A stretch of 64,000 nt of DNA from an uncultured Holdemania sp. (GTDB taxonomy: Bacteria; Bacillota_I; Bacilli_A; Erysipelotrichales; Erysipelotrichaceae): NCBI GenBank assembly GCA_904395815.1, contig CAJFOC010000024.1, forward strand, positions 1 to 64,000, read 5' to 3'. Below, one piece after another: positions 27,339 through 37,215 of this stretch. Both the position numbers and the translations under genes were made by a program. Positions within the stretch are counted from its first letter, which is position 1. Every line of letters begins with the position of its first letter. Under the pieces are notes generated by a model, which was not told where the DNA came from, did not search any database, and worked only from the letters and a program-made list of their open reading frames with translations.

Positions 27339-28205
27339 ATGGCATTAGTTTCCGCAAAAGAAATGATCGAAAAAGCTCACGAAGGCCACTACGCAGTAGG
27401 TGCTTTCAACATCAATAACATGGAATGGATCAAGTCGATCCTGGCTGCCGCTGAAGAAGCGAAATCGCCGGTGATGCTGGGTGTTTCCGAAGGCGCCGGC
27501 AAGTACATGGCAGGCTTCAAGAATGTTGTCGCCATGGTTCGTGAAATCCATGACTCGATGGGCATTACCGTACCGGTAGCGCTGCATCTGGATCACGGAA
27601 CATTTGAAGGCGCGAAGGCCTGCATTGAAGCGGGATTCACTTCCGTTATGTTTGACGGCTCTCATTATGATTTTGATGAGAACGTTGCCAAATCCAAGGA
27701 AATCCTGGAGCTGGCTCATTCCAAGGGCATTTCCGTTGAATGTGAAGTCGGCGGTATCGGCGGCACAGAAGATGGCGTTACCAGCAACGGAGAACTGGCA
27801 GATCCTCAGGAGTGCGCAGCGATCGCGGCGCTGGGCGTTGATTTCCTGGCTGCGGGCATCGGCAACATTCATGGCAAATATCCGGCTGACTGGAAAGGTC
27901 TGAACTTCGAAAGACTGGCTGAAATCCAGGCGTCGACACAGGGCAAACCGCTGGTTCTGCATGGCGGCAGCGGCATCCCGGCGGATCAGATTGCCAAGGC
28001 CATCTCCCTGGGCGTTTCCAAGATCAACGTGAACACGGAACTGCAGCTGGTCTTCGCGGATGCTACCCGTAAATACATCGAAGCGGGCAAGGATCTGGAA
28101 GGCAAGGGCTATGACCCGCGTAAGCTGCTGAAACCGGGCGCGGATGCGATCACCAAGAAAGTTGTTGAGATGATCCATCAGTTCGGTTCTGCCAACAAGG
28201 CGTAA
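27339..28205 (+). CDS. fba: Class II fructose-bisphosphate aldolase
   Basis: Zinc-dependent glycolytic aldolase interconverting fructose 1,6-bisphosphate with dihydroxyacetone phosphate and glyceraldehyde 3-phosphate, 288 residues. Metal and active-site motifs: LHLDHGTFEGA with the catalytic Asp and zinc His, CEVGGIGGTEDG, GIGNIHGKYP and LVLHGGSGIP. The strong GGAGGAG site and codon choice suggest high expression. Monocistronic, with a long repeat-bearing upstream region and a strong terminator. Confidence 0.96.
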   Translation: MALVSAKEMIEKAHEGHYAVGAFNINNMEWIKSILAAAEEAKSPVMLGVSEGAGKYMAGFKNVVAMVREIHDSMGITVPVALHLDHGTFEGAKACIEAGFTSVMFDGSHYDFDENVAKSKEILELAHSKGISVECEVGGIGGTEDGVTSNGELADPQECAAIAALGVDFLAAGIGNIHGKYPADWKGLNFERLAEIQASTQGKPLVLHGGSGIPADQIAKAISLGVSKINVNTELQLVFADATRKYIEAGKDLEGKGYDPRKLLKPGADAITKKVVEMIHQFGSANKA

Positions 28206-28217
28206 GAACAGAAATAA

Positions 28218-28257
28218 AAGTTGAGGTCTCTTCCAAAGGAAGGGCCTCAACTTTTTT
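28218..28257 (+). terminator. Terminator of fba
   Basis: AAGTTGAGG (28218-28226) pairs with CCTCAACTT (28245-28253), with an inner CTTCC/GGAAG stem, then T's. Confidence 0.9.
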
Positions 28258-28317
28258 GTAATGTATTCTTTTGCGGTGCTGTCCTTCTGCTGCATCCATG
28301 CGGAATTATCTTTTTTG

Positions 28318-30486
28318 TCAATGACTCAGCTGTCTTGAATGGGCTTTGCTGTTCTTAGCATTGATTCTTTCAATTTCCTCGTTGATGATGTTGCCTAATG
28401 TCTTTTCGTCCAATTCAAGACTTTCCTTTGCCGCTTCCGATTGATCTGCGAAAGCGTCGAAAGCTGCCTGTTTTTCCGCCAATAAAGCGGTGATGCGCTC
28501 GTCTATGGTATTCTGGCAAAGCAGCCGGTACACGAGAACATTCCTGGTCTGGCCCATGCGATAAGCCCTGGAAATTGCCTGGTTTTCAATGGAAGGCTTA
28601 AACTGAGGTTCACACAGGATAACGACGCTTGCCGACTGGATGTTCAGCCCTGTACCGCCTGCCTGAATCTGTGCTAATAAAACAGTTCCATCCGGCGCAT
28701 GATCAAATTCGTCAATGATTTCCTGCCGCCTTTGAGGGGATACGGAACCGTTGATCGGAGCGGTACATTGAGGTCCCAGCAACAAAGAGATTTTACGGAT
28801 GGTATCCAGGAAAAAAGAAAACACGATTACTTTACGTCCTTCGGATTTTGCTTCCTCAATCAATTCCAGCATACGGCCTGCTTTGGAAGAGTGATGGAGG
28901 TTATCCACATTCCAGGATACACGTCGGGCTTCATGATAATGCCTGCCCAGGACCGCTTTTTCATAGATGGCTTCTTCTTCCGGAAGCAGCGTGCACCACT
29001 CCTGGTTTTCAATCAGTTCCGGCAGTTCGGTCAGCACATCGTCCCTCTTTCGGCGATAATAGACCGGAGCCACTTTTTTTCTGAACTGAGGGGCAGAGGC
29101 AAGCGAGACCATACCTTGTACTTGAGAAGCGACAGCAGGCTGAAGAATAGAAATAAGTTCGATCATCTCATCGACTTTGTTTTCCAGGGCGGTACCTGTC
29201 ATAAATAAGAGTCTGTGGGCATGTTCGGCCAGCTTTTTAACGTTGATGGTACGACGTGCCTGCGGATTTTTGATGTAATGCGCTTTATCCACGGTCAGCA
29301 TGGAAAAATGAAATCCGTCCTCCAGTTTAAAATAGCCTGTTGTCTCATAGGTCGTTACGGCTACACCGCCGCGTTGGATCCAGGAGCGCAGTGCCGCCAT
29401 TCGACCGGCGCCATGAACCTTGGTGACGGAAAGACGACTGTGTTTACAGACTTCCCGACACCAGTTTTCAATTACGCTGGCAGGACACACCACGACAAAA
29501 TGAGTAGCTCTTGTATTTCTCAGGGATACCATGGCGGCGATTGCCTGCACGGTTTTGCCCAGACCCATTTCATCCCCCAGCAAAACCCGTTCCTGGTGGA
29601 GAATATACTTAACTCCCCATTCCTGATAACGGCGCAGCTCACAAAGCAATCCATCCGGAAAAAAGCTTTCATCTTCAATTTCACGGGCAAGATCTTCCGG
29701 AAGTCCGTATACGGCATCATCGCTTCCCAGCAAACCAGGACGAACATCCTCCAGGATATTGAAAAAGCGGATGGAGCTTTCCGAAAAATCGTCCCAGGCG
29801 CTGCTGTCGGAAATTTCGTTGACTGAAATCAGGTCGCAGAGAGCGTTCTGAACCTGGGCCCCATATTCATTAGTCAGCAGGTTGTTCAGCAGATCGTACG
29901 CTTCCTGCGCTTTTTTCTTTTTGGCCTTGGAGGCGAATAACCACCGAAAATTACTTTGAGCGGGCGCAAGATCTTCCATGGCATAACGGATAGTATGGCT
30001 GTATTGTGCCAGCATGTGGCGGCAGAATTCCGCATGAGACAGACCCCGCCTATATCTGGAAATGGCCATCACCAGCTGTGTGGCCACGGGGGTTCTTTTA
30101 TCTGTGCTGAGACGAATCTTTATTCCTTTCTGAATCTGATCCGCCAGTTCATTGACTATCCGTTTGATTCCATAGGCGCTGTCTGTGCTGATACCATGAA
30201 CGGAACCGATGCTGTAGACCGGAGCCTCGAAGAGATCTGCTATCGTACAGAAACCCTCTTCCCGCAATGCTTTTACACGAAAGCCGCGCTTGTCCCGATT
30301 GATTTCTTCAACAGGGATTTCGTGGAGAATTTTGGCTGTTTCCTGCATTACAAAATGGTTGACTGTCTGTTCCATTTCAGCACGGTACTGCTCTGAGATT
30401 GTTTCTCCCGCCTCCAGTCGGGACAGGTAATTTTTATGTTTGTCGATTAACCGATTGACCTGGGAAGAGGTAAAAGGTCTGGCCAT
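28318..30486 (-). CDS. SNF2-family ATPase with variant motif II (DKAH)
   Basis: A 722-residue superfamily 2 ATPase. An N-terminal third of unclear function includes a helix-hairpin-helix-like stretch (about residues 70-115). The SNF2 core starts near residue 285: motif I LLGDEMGLGKTVQA, Ia VVCPASVIENW, III LFMTGTALENK, V ILLAQIQAGGTGLNIQSA-like, VI QAISRAYRMGQTRNV. Motif II reads VDKAHYIKN, so the catalytic glutamate of DEAH is lysine (codon at 29284-29286). Related stand-alone SNF2 proteins act on DNA-bound proteins or in phage defence; neither role can be assigned here. It lies alone, between two terminators. Confidence 0.9.
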   Translation of the reverse strand: MARPFTSSQVNRLIDKHKNYLSRLEAGETISEQYRAEMEQTVNHFVMQETAKILHEIPVEEINRDKRGFRVKALREEGFCTIADLFEAPVYSIGSVHGISTDSAYGIKRIVNELADQIQKGIKIRLSTDKRTPVATQLVMAISRYRRGLSHAEFCRHMLAQYSHTIRYAMEDLAPAQSNFRWLFASKAKKKKAQEAYDLLNNLLTNEYGAQVQNALCDLISVNEISDSSAWDDFSESSIRFFNILEDVRPGLLGSDDAVYGLPEDLAREIEDESFFPDGLLCELRRYQEWGVKYILHQERVLLGDEMGLGKTVQAIAAMVSLRNTRATHFVVVCPASVIENWCREVCKHSRLSVTKVHGAGRMAALRSWIQRGGVAVTTYETTGYFKLEDGFHFSMLTVDKAHYIKNPQARRTINVKKLAEHAHRLLFMTGTALENKVDEMIELISILQPAVASQVQGMVSLASAPQFRKKVAPVYYRRKRDDVLTELPELIENQEWCTLLPEEEAIYEKAVLGRHYHEARRVSWNVDNLHHSSKAGRMLELIEEAKSEGRKVIVFSFFLDTIRKISLLLGPQCTAPINGSVSPQRRQEIIDEFDHAPDGTVLLAQIQAGGTGLNIQSASVVILCEPQFKPSIENQAISRAYRMGQTRNVLVYRLLCQNTIDERITALLAEKQAAFDAFADQSEAAKESLELDEKTLGNIINEEIERINAKNSKAHSRQLSH

Positions 30487-31011
30487 ATCTTACGCCTCCA
30501 GTTTCTTACAAGTCAGCAGCCTGTTCTGCGATTTTGCAGCTTCAGGCTCTGTTTCGATGGTTGCGGGTAACTCGCGAGGATGTTTGCGGCGAATGATACA
30601 GGTTTGTTCTTCTTTCTGGAAGAGCCGCTTTTCTGCAGTGTGACGGATGTTGGCAAAGGGGGTGGATCGGTTGGCGTCGTGTTGAAAACGGTATGGAGCG
30701 GCTCGCGGTATTCGTTAACTGAACATGCGATTTTCGTCTGTGTCCATGTGCTGTTGGCTTTTCCGATTGATAAGAATAGAGCTGGTCAACAGGCTTTGTC
30801 GTGCACAGTATAATGGATCCCTGTTTTTTCGTCAATGAAATGCCATGTCATTCCATGAGAAAGATGATTACCGCTTATTTGTTTAAATGAAGCACAGATC
30901 AGCCTGATGATATTTCGCGCAGGAGGGCAAAAACGAGAATCATCATTGTAAGTTGACAAAGAAGTTGATCGATCGACCACTCTTCTATCACGATTCCAAA
31001 AGAAAATAAAA
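30487..31011. other. 525-base non-coding gap between the SNF2 and nrdG genes
   Basis: No credible gene. Two overlapping ORFs of 77 and 97 codons on opposite strands have no family features and poor starts. Bases 30808-30813 read TATAAT but without a good -35. The right part is A/T-rich. I see no RNA structure that I can name. Confidence 0.4.
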
Positions 31012-31033
31012 ATCACCGGCCATGGCCGGTGAT
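31005..31033 (-). terminator. Terminator of nrdDG
   Basis: A perfect 22-base palindrome (31012-31033, core ACCGGCCATGGCCGGT) followed on the minus strand by TTTTATTTT. It is 16 bases after the nrdG stop. Confidence 0.85.
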
Positions 31034-31049
31034 GGAAAGAATCACAATC

Positions 31050-31580
31050 TCAGTTTGAGTCCAGGGTAAGAAGCTGGACTTTTCCTGTTAAAAGCGTGGC
31101 AGGCATATCGATCAGCCGCTGATTGCGGGAACCGCGGAAAACCAGCCGCAGGTCTTTCTGCGCTTCAATAAAGGGACCGTCAACCAGCACATCCAGCTGC
31201 TGCAGCAGCGTATCGGTCCATTCTGTCCGCCAGGGGCTGGGCTGCCAGAGGTCTGTTTCCAGCACCCCGCCGGTAAAACACCAGATTGTTTTGTGAGGCA
31301 GCCGGCTGCGAATCAGCTTCAGCAGCTCGCACACGTCTTTCTGATTTTCCGGTTCAAACGGTTCTCCCCCCAGCAAGGTGAAGCCGCTGATGAAATCCGG
31401 TTTCAAATCGTTCAGAATCTGTTCCGCCTGTTTTGACATAAAAGGCTGTCCATAACGGAAATCCCAGGTTTCCCGATTGAAACAGTTCGGACAGTGGTGA
31501 CGGCAGCCGGAAACAAACAGGGAAACCCGGACGCCGGGACCGTTGGCGATGTCGCGCCGCTTGATTTCTCCGTAATACAT
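31050..31580 (-). CDS. nrdG: Anaerobic ribonucleotide reductase activating protein
   Basis: Radical SAM enzyme that installs the glycyl radical on NrdD, 176 residues. The cluster motif is CRHHCPNC near residue 26, preceded by NGPGVRVSLFVSGC. The conserved GGEPFEPEN (SAM-binding GGE) follows near residue 72. The start is four bases after the nrdD stop on the same strand, so they form an operon with nrdD first. This machinery works only without oxygen. Confidence 0.95.
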   Translation of the reverse strand: MYYGEIKRRDIANGPGVRVSLFVSGCRHHCPNCFNRETWDFRYGQPFMSKQAEQILNDLKPDFISGFTLLGGEPFEPENQKDVCELLKLIRSRLPHKTIWCFTGGVLETDLWQPSPWRTEWTDTLLQQLDVLVDGPFIEAQKDLRLVFRGSRNQRLIDMPATLLTGKVQLLTLDSN

Positions 31581-31583
31581 GAA

Positions 31584-33743
31584 TTACAGGTGTTCGACAC
31601 GATCGCGGATTTCTTCTGTCCGGCCCTGATTCCAGAACTGAGTGCCGATGTATCCGCAAGTACGGCGGGCGACATTGAGCTTGGACTGATCGGTGTTGCC
31701 GCAGTTCGGACATTTCCAGATCAGTTTGCCGTTTTCCTCTACGATTTCAATTTCCCGATCATATCCGCATTCCTGACAATAATCGCTCTTGGTGTTCAGT
31801 TCGGCATACATGATGTTGTCATAGATGAACTTCATGATGGCCAGCACGGCGTCGAGGTTGTTTTCCATGTTCGGCACTTCGACATAACTGATCGCGCCGC
31901 CGGTGGACAGCGCCTGGAACTGCGCTTCAAACGACAGTTTTTCAAACGCGTCGATCGGTTCGGTAACATGGACATGATAGCTGTTGGTGATGTAGCTTTT
32001 GTCCGTCACTCCCGGAATTACGCCGAAGCGTTTCTGCAGGCATTTGGCAAATTTGTAGGTTGTGCTTTCCAGCGGAGTGCCATAGATGCCAAAACCGATC
32101 GTCGTTTCCTTCTTCCAGCGGTCGCAGGCGTCGTTCATGTGCTTCATTACCTGCAGCGCAAACGGTGTGGCTTCTGGATCGGTGTGGGATTTGCCGGTCA
32201 TGTAGCGTACGCATTCGCACAGTCCGGCATATCCCAGAGAAATGGTCGAATAACCGCCGACCAGCAGTTTGTCGATCGGCTCTCCTTTTTTCAGCCGGGC
32301 AATCGCGCCATGCTGCCAGAGAATCGGAGCGGCATCGGAGAGCGTTCCTTTCAGCCGGTTGTGGCGGCACATCAGCGCTTTGTAGCACAGCTGCAGCCGT
32401 TCGTCAAAAATCTTCCAGAACTGATCCATGTCTCCCTTGGAGGACAGCGCTACATCGACCAGATTGATGGTCACGACACCCTGATTGAAACGCCCGTAGA
32501 ATTTATAGTTGCCGTTTTCATCTTTCCACGGGCTGAGGTTGCTGCGGCAGCCCATGACAGGGAAGCAGTTGCCTTCCTTCAGCTCTTTCATCTTCTTTTC
32601 CGAAATGTAATCCGGAACCATACGCTTGGCCGTGCATTTGGCCGCCAGTTTGGTCAGATAATAATAAGGAGAATCTTCGTGGATGTTGTCTTCTTCCAGC
32701 ACGTAGATCAGCTTCGGGAAAGCCGGCGTAATCCAGACGCCCTGTTCGTTTTTAACGCCCTGATAGCGCTGCTTCAGCGTTTCCTCAATGATCAGCGCCA
32801 GGTCTTTTTTCTCCTGTTCGTTTTTTGCTTCATTCAGATACATGAAGACGGTGACAAACGGCGCCTGACCGTTGGTCGTCATCAGGGTTACGACCTGATA
32901 CTGAATGGTCTGCACGCCTTTGCGGATCTCTTCCAGTAACCGCCGCTCAACGACGTCGTTCATCTGCTGCTCGGATACGGTCACGCCGAATTCCTTCAGC
33001 TCCTGCTGCAGTTCGCTGCGAATTTTATCCCGCGACACCTGAACAAACGGCGCCAGATGCGCCAGCGAGATGCTTTGACCGCCGTATTGATTGGAAGCGA
33101 CCTGAGCGATGATCTGGGTGGCGATGTTGCAGGAAGTTGAGAAACTGTGCGGTTTTTCGATCATGGTATCGGAGATCACAGTGCCGTTTTGCAGCATGTC
33201 TTCCAGATTGACCAGATCGCAGTTGTGCATGTGCTGGGCATAATAGTCCATGTCATGAAAATGAATGATTCCCTGTTCATGCGCTTCGACGATATCCTGC
33301 GGCAGCAACAAACGGCGGGTCAGATCCTTGCTGACTTCACCGGCCATGTAATCGCGCTGGACGCTGTTGACCGTCGGGTTCTTGTTGGAGTTTTCCTGCT
33401 TGGCTTCTTCGTTGTTGCATTCAATCAGCGTCAGAATCTGATTGTCCGTCGTGTTGGCCTTGCGGACCAGTGAACGGGTATAGCGGTAGCGAATGTAACG
33501 CTTGGCTACCTCAAAAGCCTGATGCGACATCAGCTGAGTTTCGACCATCTCCTGAATTTCCTCTACCGACAGGGCGCGGCGCATCTGGGCGCAGGCCTCC
33601 TCGATGGTGCAGGCGATGTCATGAATCACCTCGTCGCTCAGCTCCGGCTGACCGGTGCCGGCCAGGTTGGCTTTGCTGATGGCGCGTTCGATTTTGGTTT
33701 TGTCAAATTCGGCTTCCATGCCATTGCGCTTGATAATTTTCAA
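31584..33743 (-). CDS. nrdD: Anaerobic (class III) ribonucleoside-triphosphate reductase
   Basis: Makes dNTPs from NTPs under anaerobiosis. The track starts at 33809, but TTG 33743 behind AGAGAGGAA gives the usual N-terminus KIIKRNG and 719 residues. An ATP-cone domain spans about residues 1-95; the catalytic barrel contains HDMDYYAQHMHNCDL and GCRSNLSPW. The C-terminus has the four zinc cysteines (CQECGY and CPNCGN) and the glycyl-radical motif RRTCGYIG. Allosteric control by dATP/ATP is expected from the cone. No NrdR box was clear upstream. Confidence 0.95.
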   Translation of the reverse strand: MKIIKRNGMEAEFDKTKIERAISKANLAGTGQPELSDEVIHDIACTIEEACAQMRRALSVEEIQEMVETQLMSHQAFEVAKRYIRYRYTRSLVRKANTTDNQILTLIECNNEEAKQENSNKNPTVNSVQRDYMAGEVSKDLTRRLLLPQDIVEAHEQGIIHFHDMDYYAQHMHNCDLVNLEDMLQNGTVISDTMIEKPHSFSTSCNIATQIIAQVASNQYGGQSISLAHLAPFVQVSRDKIRSELQQELKEFGVTVSEQQMNDVVERRLLEEIRKGVQTIQYQVVTLMTTNGQAPFVTVFMYLNEAKNEQEKKDLALIIEETLKQRYQGVKNEQGVWITPAFPKLIYVLEEDNIHEDSPYYYLTKLAAKCTAKRMVPDYISEKKMKELKEGNCFPVMGCRSNLSPWKDENGNYKFYGRFNQGVVTINLVDVALSSKGDMDQFWKIFDERLQLCYKALMCRHNRLKGTLSDAAPILWQHGAIARLKKGEPIDKLLVGGYSTISLGYAGLCECVRYMTGKSHTDPEATPFALQVMKHMNDACDRWKKETTIGFGIYGTPLESTTYKFAKCLQKRFGVIPGVTDKSYITNSYHVHVTEPIDAFEKLSFEAQFQALSTGGAISYVEVPNMENNLDAVLAIMKFIYDNIMYAELNTKSDYCQECGYDREIEIVEENGKLIWKCPNCGNTDQSKLNVARRTCGYIGTQFWNQGRTEEIRDRVEHL

Positions 33744-34031
33744 ACCCGGGTTCCTCTCTTTCTGCTCTTGTTTATGGAACTGCCGGCAGCATGATCTGAA
33801 CAACATCACCCCGGCAGGATTGGACCATTGTCTTAATCATAAACCAACGGCGGTCAAAAAGAAACAAGGACGCCCGAAAAAAATTGACTGTCCCGAATGA
33901 CAGCGAAACGCTGCCGCGTTATACAGGGCGGTTTTCCGGGACGGCTGACGAAATGGAAATTTCTGCCTTTGCCAGAGCGGTGCAGCGTAACTTCCGCAAG
34001 GGCGGGGGTAGCATCCGCACCGCCTTCACGG

Positions 34032-34037
34032 TATAAT
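34032..34037 (+). promoter_or_regulatory. Candidate -10 box upstream of the DUF3284 gene
   Basis: TATAAT 28 bases before ATG 34065; the -35 (about 34009) is poor, so this is tentative. Confidence 0.4.
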
Positions 34038-34064
34038 AAAGAAAAAAGAAAAGGATGAGGTGTC

Positions 34065-34514
34065 ATGCAGAGTCAGCGGGAGTTTCCGTGTTCGGATCTC
34101 CAGTTCTTTAATTATATAGCCCGTCGGATCTGCCGGGATGTTCAGATGGAAACCGGCAGGAAGATCGAACTGAGACAGCTGGAAGAAGGATTCCAGTATG
34201 AGAAGAAGGTACAGATCACGCAGCGAAGGAAGATTGTGGGCCGGATGACGGTAAGCGTGTTTCAGCGGCCTTCCTGTATCCGTCTGGAATATGAGATGGA
34301 AGACGGAACTCAGACGCAGGATTATCAGATCCGCCCCTTGCAGCGAGGGTGTCAGGTGTTGTATCAGGAACGGTTTCATGCCCGTCAGATTTCCCGCAAG
34401 CTGATGAGCGCAGTCAATGAACAGCTGCGGGGAAAGACTCATCGGCGGAAAATGGAAGAGATGATGAACAGCTGGGAGAAAGAGATCCGTCAGCTGTATT
34501 CATCACACTTCTGA
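34065..34514 (+). CDS. DUF3284 family protein
   Basis: A 149-residue basic cytoplasmic protein. The stretch [20 protein letters not shown], then a run of short strands and a basic helical end ([19 protein letters not shown]) fits DUF3284, a family of START-like folds found mostly in Firmicutes. The call comes from remembered family patterns, so it is moderate. It lies 44 bases upstream of murA on the same strand and may share its transcript. Confidence 0.65.
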   Translation: MQSQREFPCSDLQFFNYIARRICRDVQMETGRKIELRQLEEGFQYEKKVQITQRRKIVGRMTVSVFQRPSCIRLEYEMEDGTQTQDYQIRPLQRGCQVLYQERFHARQISRKLMSAVNEQLRGKTHRRKMEEMMNSWEKEIRQLYSSHF

Positions 34515-34558
34515 GCAGGCGCAATAGTATGGTAATAGAAGGAAAGGAGCCCAACGGA

Positions 34559-35821
34559 ATGGAAGAAGTGTTTAAAATTGAAGGAAGGCATCCGCTGAAG
34601 GGAGAAGTCCGAATCAGCGGGGCGAAAAATGCGACGGTCGCGCTGATCCCGGCTTCAATTCTGGCCGGCGGTCCGGTGACGATCTGCGGCGTGCCGGATA
34701 TCGCGGATGTGGAATCCCTGGCGGTTCTTCTGAAGGAACTTCATGTGGAAGTGGTCCACAAGGATCGCGGACACCTGGTGATTGATCCGACCGGCATGCG
34801 CAACATCCCGCTGGTGCATCCGGCGGTAACCCGGTTACGAGCTTCCTATTATTTTATGGGGGCGCTGTTAGGAAAATACCGGCAGGTCAAAATCAAGATG
34901 TCCGGCGGCTGTTATCTGGGGCCCAGACCGATCGACCTGCATCTGAAAGGGTTTGAGGCATTGGGCGCGACCATCGATTATCAGAAGGGCTGTTATGAGA
35001 TCCGGGCTGAGGAGCTGGTCGGCACCAAAATCTTTCTGGATATTTCTTCTGTGGGCGCGACGATCAACATCATGATGGCGGCCGTCTATGCCAGAGGACG
35101 CACGACCATTGAAAACGCGGCCAAGGAGCCGGAGATCATTGATGTGGCGACGCTGCTGAACAAAATGGGAGCGCAGATTCGCGGCGCCGGCACCAATGTG
35201 ATTACCATCGACGGAGTGACGTCGCTGTCAGGCTGTTTTCATGAGATCATTCCGGATCGGATCGAGGCGGGAACGTTCATCATCATGGCGGCCGCGGCGG
35301 CGGAACAGATGAAAATTGCCAACATCATTCCGCAGCATCTGGAATCGCTGTTATCCAAGCTGCAGGAAATGGGCGTGGATATGGAAGTGGATGTGGATTG
35401 CGTGACGATTCGGGGCGGCCGGAAGCTGCAGGGCGTGGATATCAAGACATTGCCTTATCCGGGGTTTGCGACCGATCTGCAGCAGCCGCTTTCGGCGCTG
35501 CTGACTCAGGCGGAAGGCAAGTCCACGATCCGGGAAACGATTTATCCGGAACGGTTCAAGCACTGTCTTGAGCTGCAGCGGATGGGCGCCAACATCACAG
35601 TCGGTCAGGGCAGCTGTACGATTGAGGGCATCACCCCGCTGTATGGCGACCGGGTGACGGCGACCGATTTGCGCTGCGGAGCGAGTCTGGTGGTGGCCGG
35701 CTTGCTGGCGGAGGGCATCACGGAAATTCATGAGATTTATCATATCGAACGCGGATACGATAATCTCGATGGCAAGCTGCGGGCGCTGGGCGCGAAAATC
35801 TGGCGCGAACGCGTGCAGTAA
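34559..35821 (+). CDS. murA: UDP-N-acetylglucosamine 1-carboxyvinyltransferase
   Basis: First committed step of peptidoglycan synthesis, transfer of enolpyruvate from PEP to UDP-GlcNAc. GAAAGGAG lies 9 bases before ATG 34559, favouring it over 34529; 420 residues. The N-terminal [20 protein letters not shown] and the loop [14 protein letters not shown], with the PEP-binding, fosfomycin-target cysteine, are present, as is the C-terminal [17 protein letters not shown]. Position upstream of rpmE-tdk matches the second MurA (MurZ/MurAB) of Bacillus. Confidence 0.95.
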   Translation: MEEVFKIEGRHPLKGEVRISGAKNATVALIPASILAGGPVTICGVPDIADVESLAVLLKELHVEVVHKDRGHLVIDPTGMRNIPLVHPAVTRLRASYYFMGALLGKYRQVKIKMSGGCYLGPRPIDLHLKGFEALGATIDYQKGCYEIRAEELVGTKIFLDISSVGATINIMMAAVYARGRTTIENAAKEPEIIDVATLLNKMGAQIRGAGTNVITIDGVTSLSGCFHEIIPDRIEAGTFIIMAAAAAEQMKIANIIPQHLESLLSKLQEMGVDMEVDVDCVTIRGGRKLQGVDIKTLPYPGFATDLQQPLSALLTQAEGKSTIRETIYPERFKHCLELQRMGANITVGQGSCTIEGITPLYGDRVTATDLRCGASLVVAGLLAEGITEIHEIYHIERGYDNLDGKLRALGAKIWRERVQ

Positions 35822-35836
35822 AACCGGAATTCTGCA

Positions 35837-35868
35837 GGACGCAGGGAAAAGCCCGGCGTCCTTTTTTG
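35837..35868 (+). terminator. Terminator of murA
   Basis: GGACGC (35837-35842) pairs with GCGTCC (35856-35861), then TTTTTT. Confidence 0.85.
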
Positions 35869-35945
35869 CCTTCTGAGCCGCAGCGCGAAAAGAAGCGGGG
35901 CAGAAGCGGTTTCCATGATCGCAGTCAATATAAAATAAGGAACAG

Positions 35946-36041
35946 GATTGTCAGCGAAAGGGCTTTGTCAGATTGCGATTAGGACATCGATGACAAATGA
36001 AAGGGATTGTCATGACTTTTGACAGGTCGGTCCGGTTGTCA
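35946..36041 (+). repeat. Cluster of TTGTCA hexamers upstream of the HdeD-like gene
   Basis: TTGTCA occurs at 35948, 35965, 36007 and 36036, and inverted as TGACAA at 35991, within about 95 bases before the gene. It may be an operator series; this is a visual pattern only. Confidence 0.35.
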
Positions 36042-36114
36042 CTTTTGAAACGGGAAAAAAAGAACTATGATAAAGATGAAATCAGAAAGAGATCTGATCA
36101 AGGGAGTGATGAAA

Positions 36115-36648
36115 TTGAAAAACTCAATGACACGTGTTTTGTGGATCATCGCGGGAATTCTTCTGATTCTCTCCGGTGTGACCTTGTTGCTGAATCCGGA
36201 AGTTTCGCTGTTGTCCATGGCGGGAATGATCGGTTTTGTCATTCTGCTTTCCGGTATTTTTGATCTGGCCATTTACTTCAGTTTCAGCAAGTCGATGCTG
36301 GGCGCCGGATGGCAGTTATTGGATGGCATTCTCGGAGTGATCATCGGCTTCATGTTTATATTAAACAATGTGCTGGTGGCGGCGGTCTTACCGTACATCT
36401 TCGGCATGTGGATTCTGTTTTCCGGCGTTTCCAAAATCGTCAGCGGTTTTGATTTGAAGAAACTTGGCTTTTCGAAGTGGGGCTGGATCGTGGCTCTGGG
36501 CGTGTTAATGACGGGGGTCGGTGTGATCAGCTTCTGCAGACCGGTGCTGAGCGCGGTGGCGCTGTCGGCGCTGCTGGCGATCGGTCTGATTGCCGAAGGC
36601 GTGCATGCGATTTTCCGGGGATTGGTTTATCGCGGTTTCTGGCTGTAA
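36115..36648 (+). CDS. HdeD-like (DUF308) membrane protein
   Basis: A protein of about 177 residues with six membrane segments arranged as three pairs, the pattern of the HdeD/DUF308 family. Several starts are possible: TTG 36115 has AAGGGAG at ideal spacing; ATG 36109 and ATG 36067 are alternatives. The family is named after an E. coli acid-resistance protein, but its function in Firmicutes is not established. It is flanked by a repeat-bearing upstream region and by a terminator. Confidence 0.8.
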   Translation: MKNSMTRVLWIIAGILLILSGVTLLLNPEVSLLSMAGMIGFVILLSGIFDLAIYFSFSKSMLGAGWQLLDGILGVIIGFMFILNNVLVAAVLPYIFGMWILFSGVSKIVSGFDLKKLGFSKWGWIVALGVLMTGVGVISFCRPVLSAVALSALLAIGLIAEGVHAIFRGLVYRGFWL

Positions 36649-36676
36649 ATCGGATTCAGAAAGCCAGACAAAACAA

Positions 36677-36711
36677 GCTCTTCCTTTTCTTTCAGAAGGG
36701 AGAGCCTTTTT
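36677..36711 (+). terminator. Terminator of the HdeD-like gene
   Basis: GCTCTTCC (36677-36684) pairs with GGGAGAGC (36698-36705) with one G-T pair, then TTTTT. Confidence 0.75.
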
Positions 36712-36875
36712 GGTTAAGGGAAAAACGGTTTATGTTGTTTTCCGGCTCTTTTTCACTTTGGATAAGCGATTTATTGAATAAAATGGGATTGCATTCAAAA
36801 ACGGGTTATGCTAAGATATATGAGCACTTACTTTGGATCCGAAGGCGATTCAAGGCGGAAGGAGAGAAAACGAAC

Positions 36876-37082
36876 ATGAAAAAAGGCATTCACCCGAATT
36901 ATCAGAAGACCAAGGTGACCTGCACAACCTGCGGAAGCACGTTTGAAACCGGTTCTGTGAAAAAGGACATCCGTGTCGATACCTGCTCAAACTGCCATCC
37001 GTTCTTTACCGGAAGACAGCGTTTCGCGGCAGCTCAGGGCCGGATTGAGAAGTTCAATCAGAAGTACGGACTCAAGAAATAA
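36876..37082 (+). CDS. rpmE: 50S ribosomal protein L31
   Basis: A 68-residue ribosomal protein, zinc-binding (C+) type: cysteines in TCTTCG and CSNC. It begins [16 protein letters not shown] and ends [12 protein letters not shown] 36876 follows CGGAAGGAGAG. It sits in the conserved murA...rpmE-tdk-prfA order of Firmicutes. Confidence 0.95.
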   Translation: MKKGIHPNYQKTKVTCTTCGSTFETGSVKKDIRVDTCSNCHPFFTGRQRFAAAQGRIEKFNQKYGLKK

Positions 37083-37099
37083 GAAACGGCAGATTCAGC

Positions 37100-37129
37100 A
37101 AAGAGGGCGGTACCGCCTTCTTTTCTTTT
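37100..37129 (+). terminator. Terminator of rpmE
   Basis: A palindromic hairpin centred on GGCGGTACCGCC (arms of about 10 bp) followed by TTCTTTTCTTTT. Confidence 0.75.
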
Positions 37130-37215
37130 GCCGGCCGGCATCGACATCTGGAAACACGGCGCTGATTCCTGTACAATAGATAAGAAGTAAGAAAAGGAAC
37201 AGGAGAGGAAAAGGC

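Noticed and set aside
30542-30835. Overlapping opposite-strand ORFs of 97 and 77 codons in the nrdG/SNF2 gap
   Set aside because: Poor starts, no recognisable features, and each is the shadow of the other; listed as non-coding.
31494-32939. 481-residue ORF antisense to nrdD
   Set aside because: Mirror frame of nrdD; low-complexity hydrophobic and histidine-rich translation without family features.
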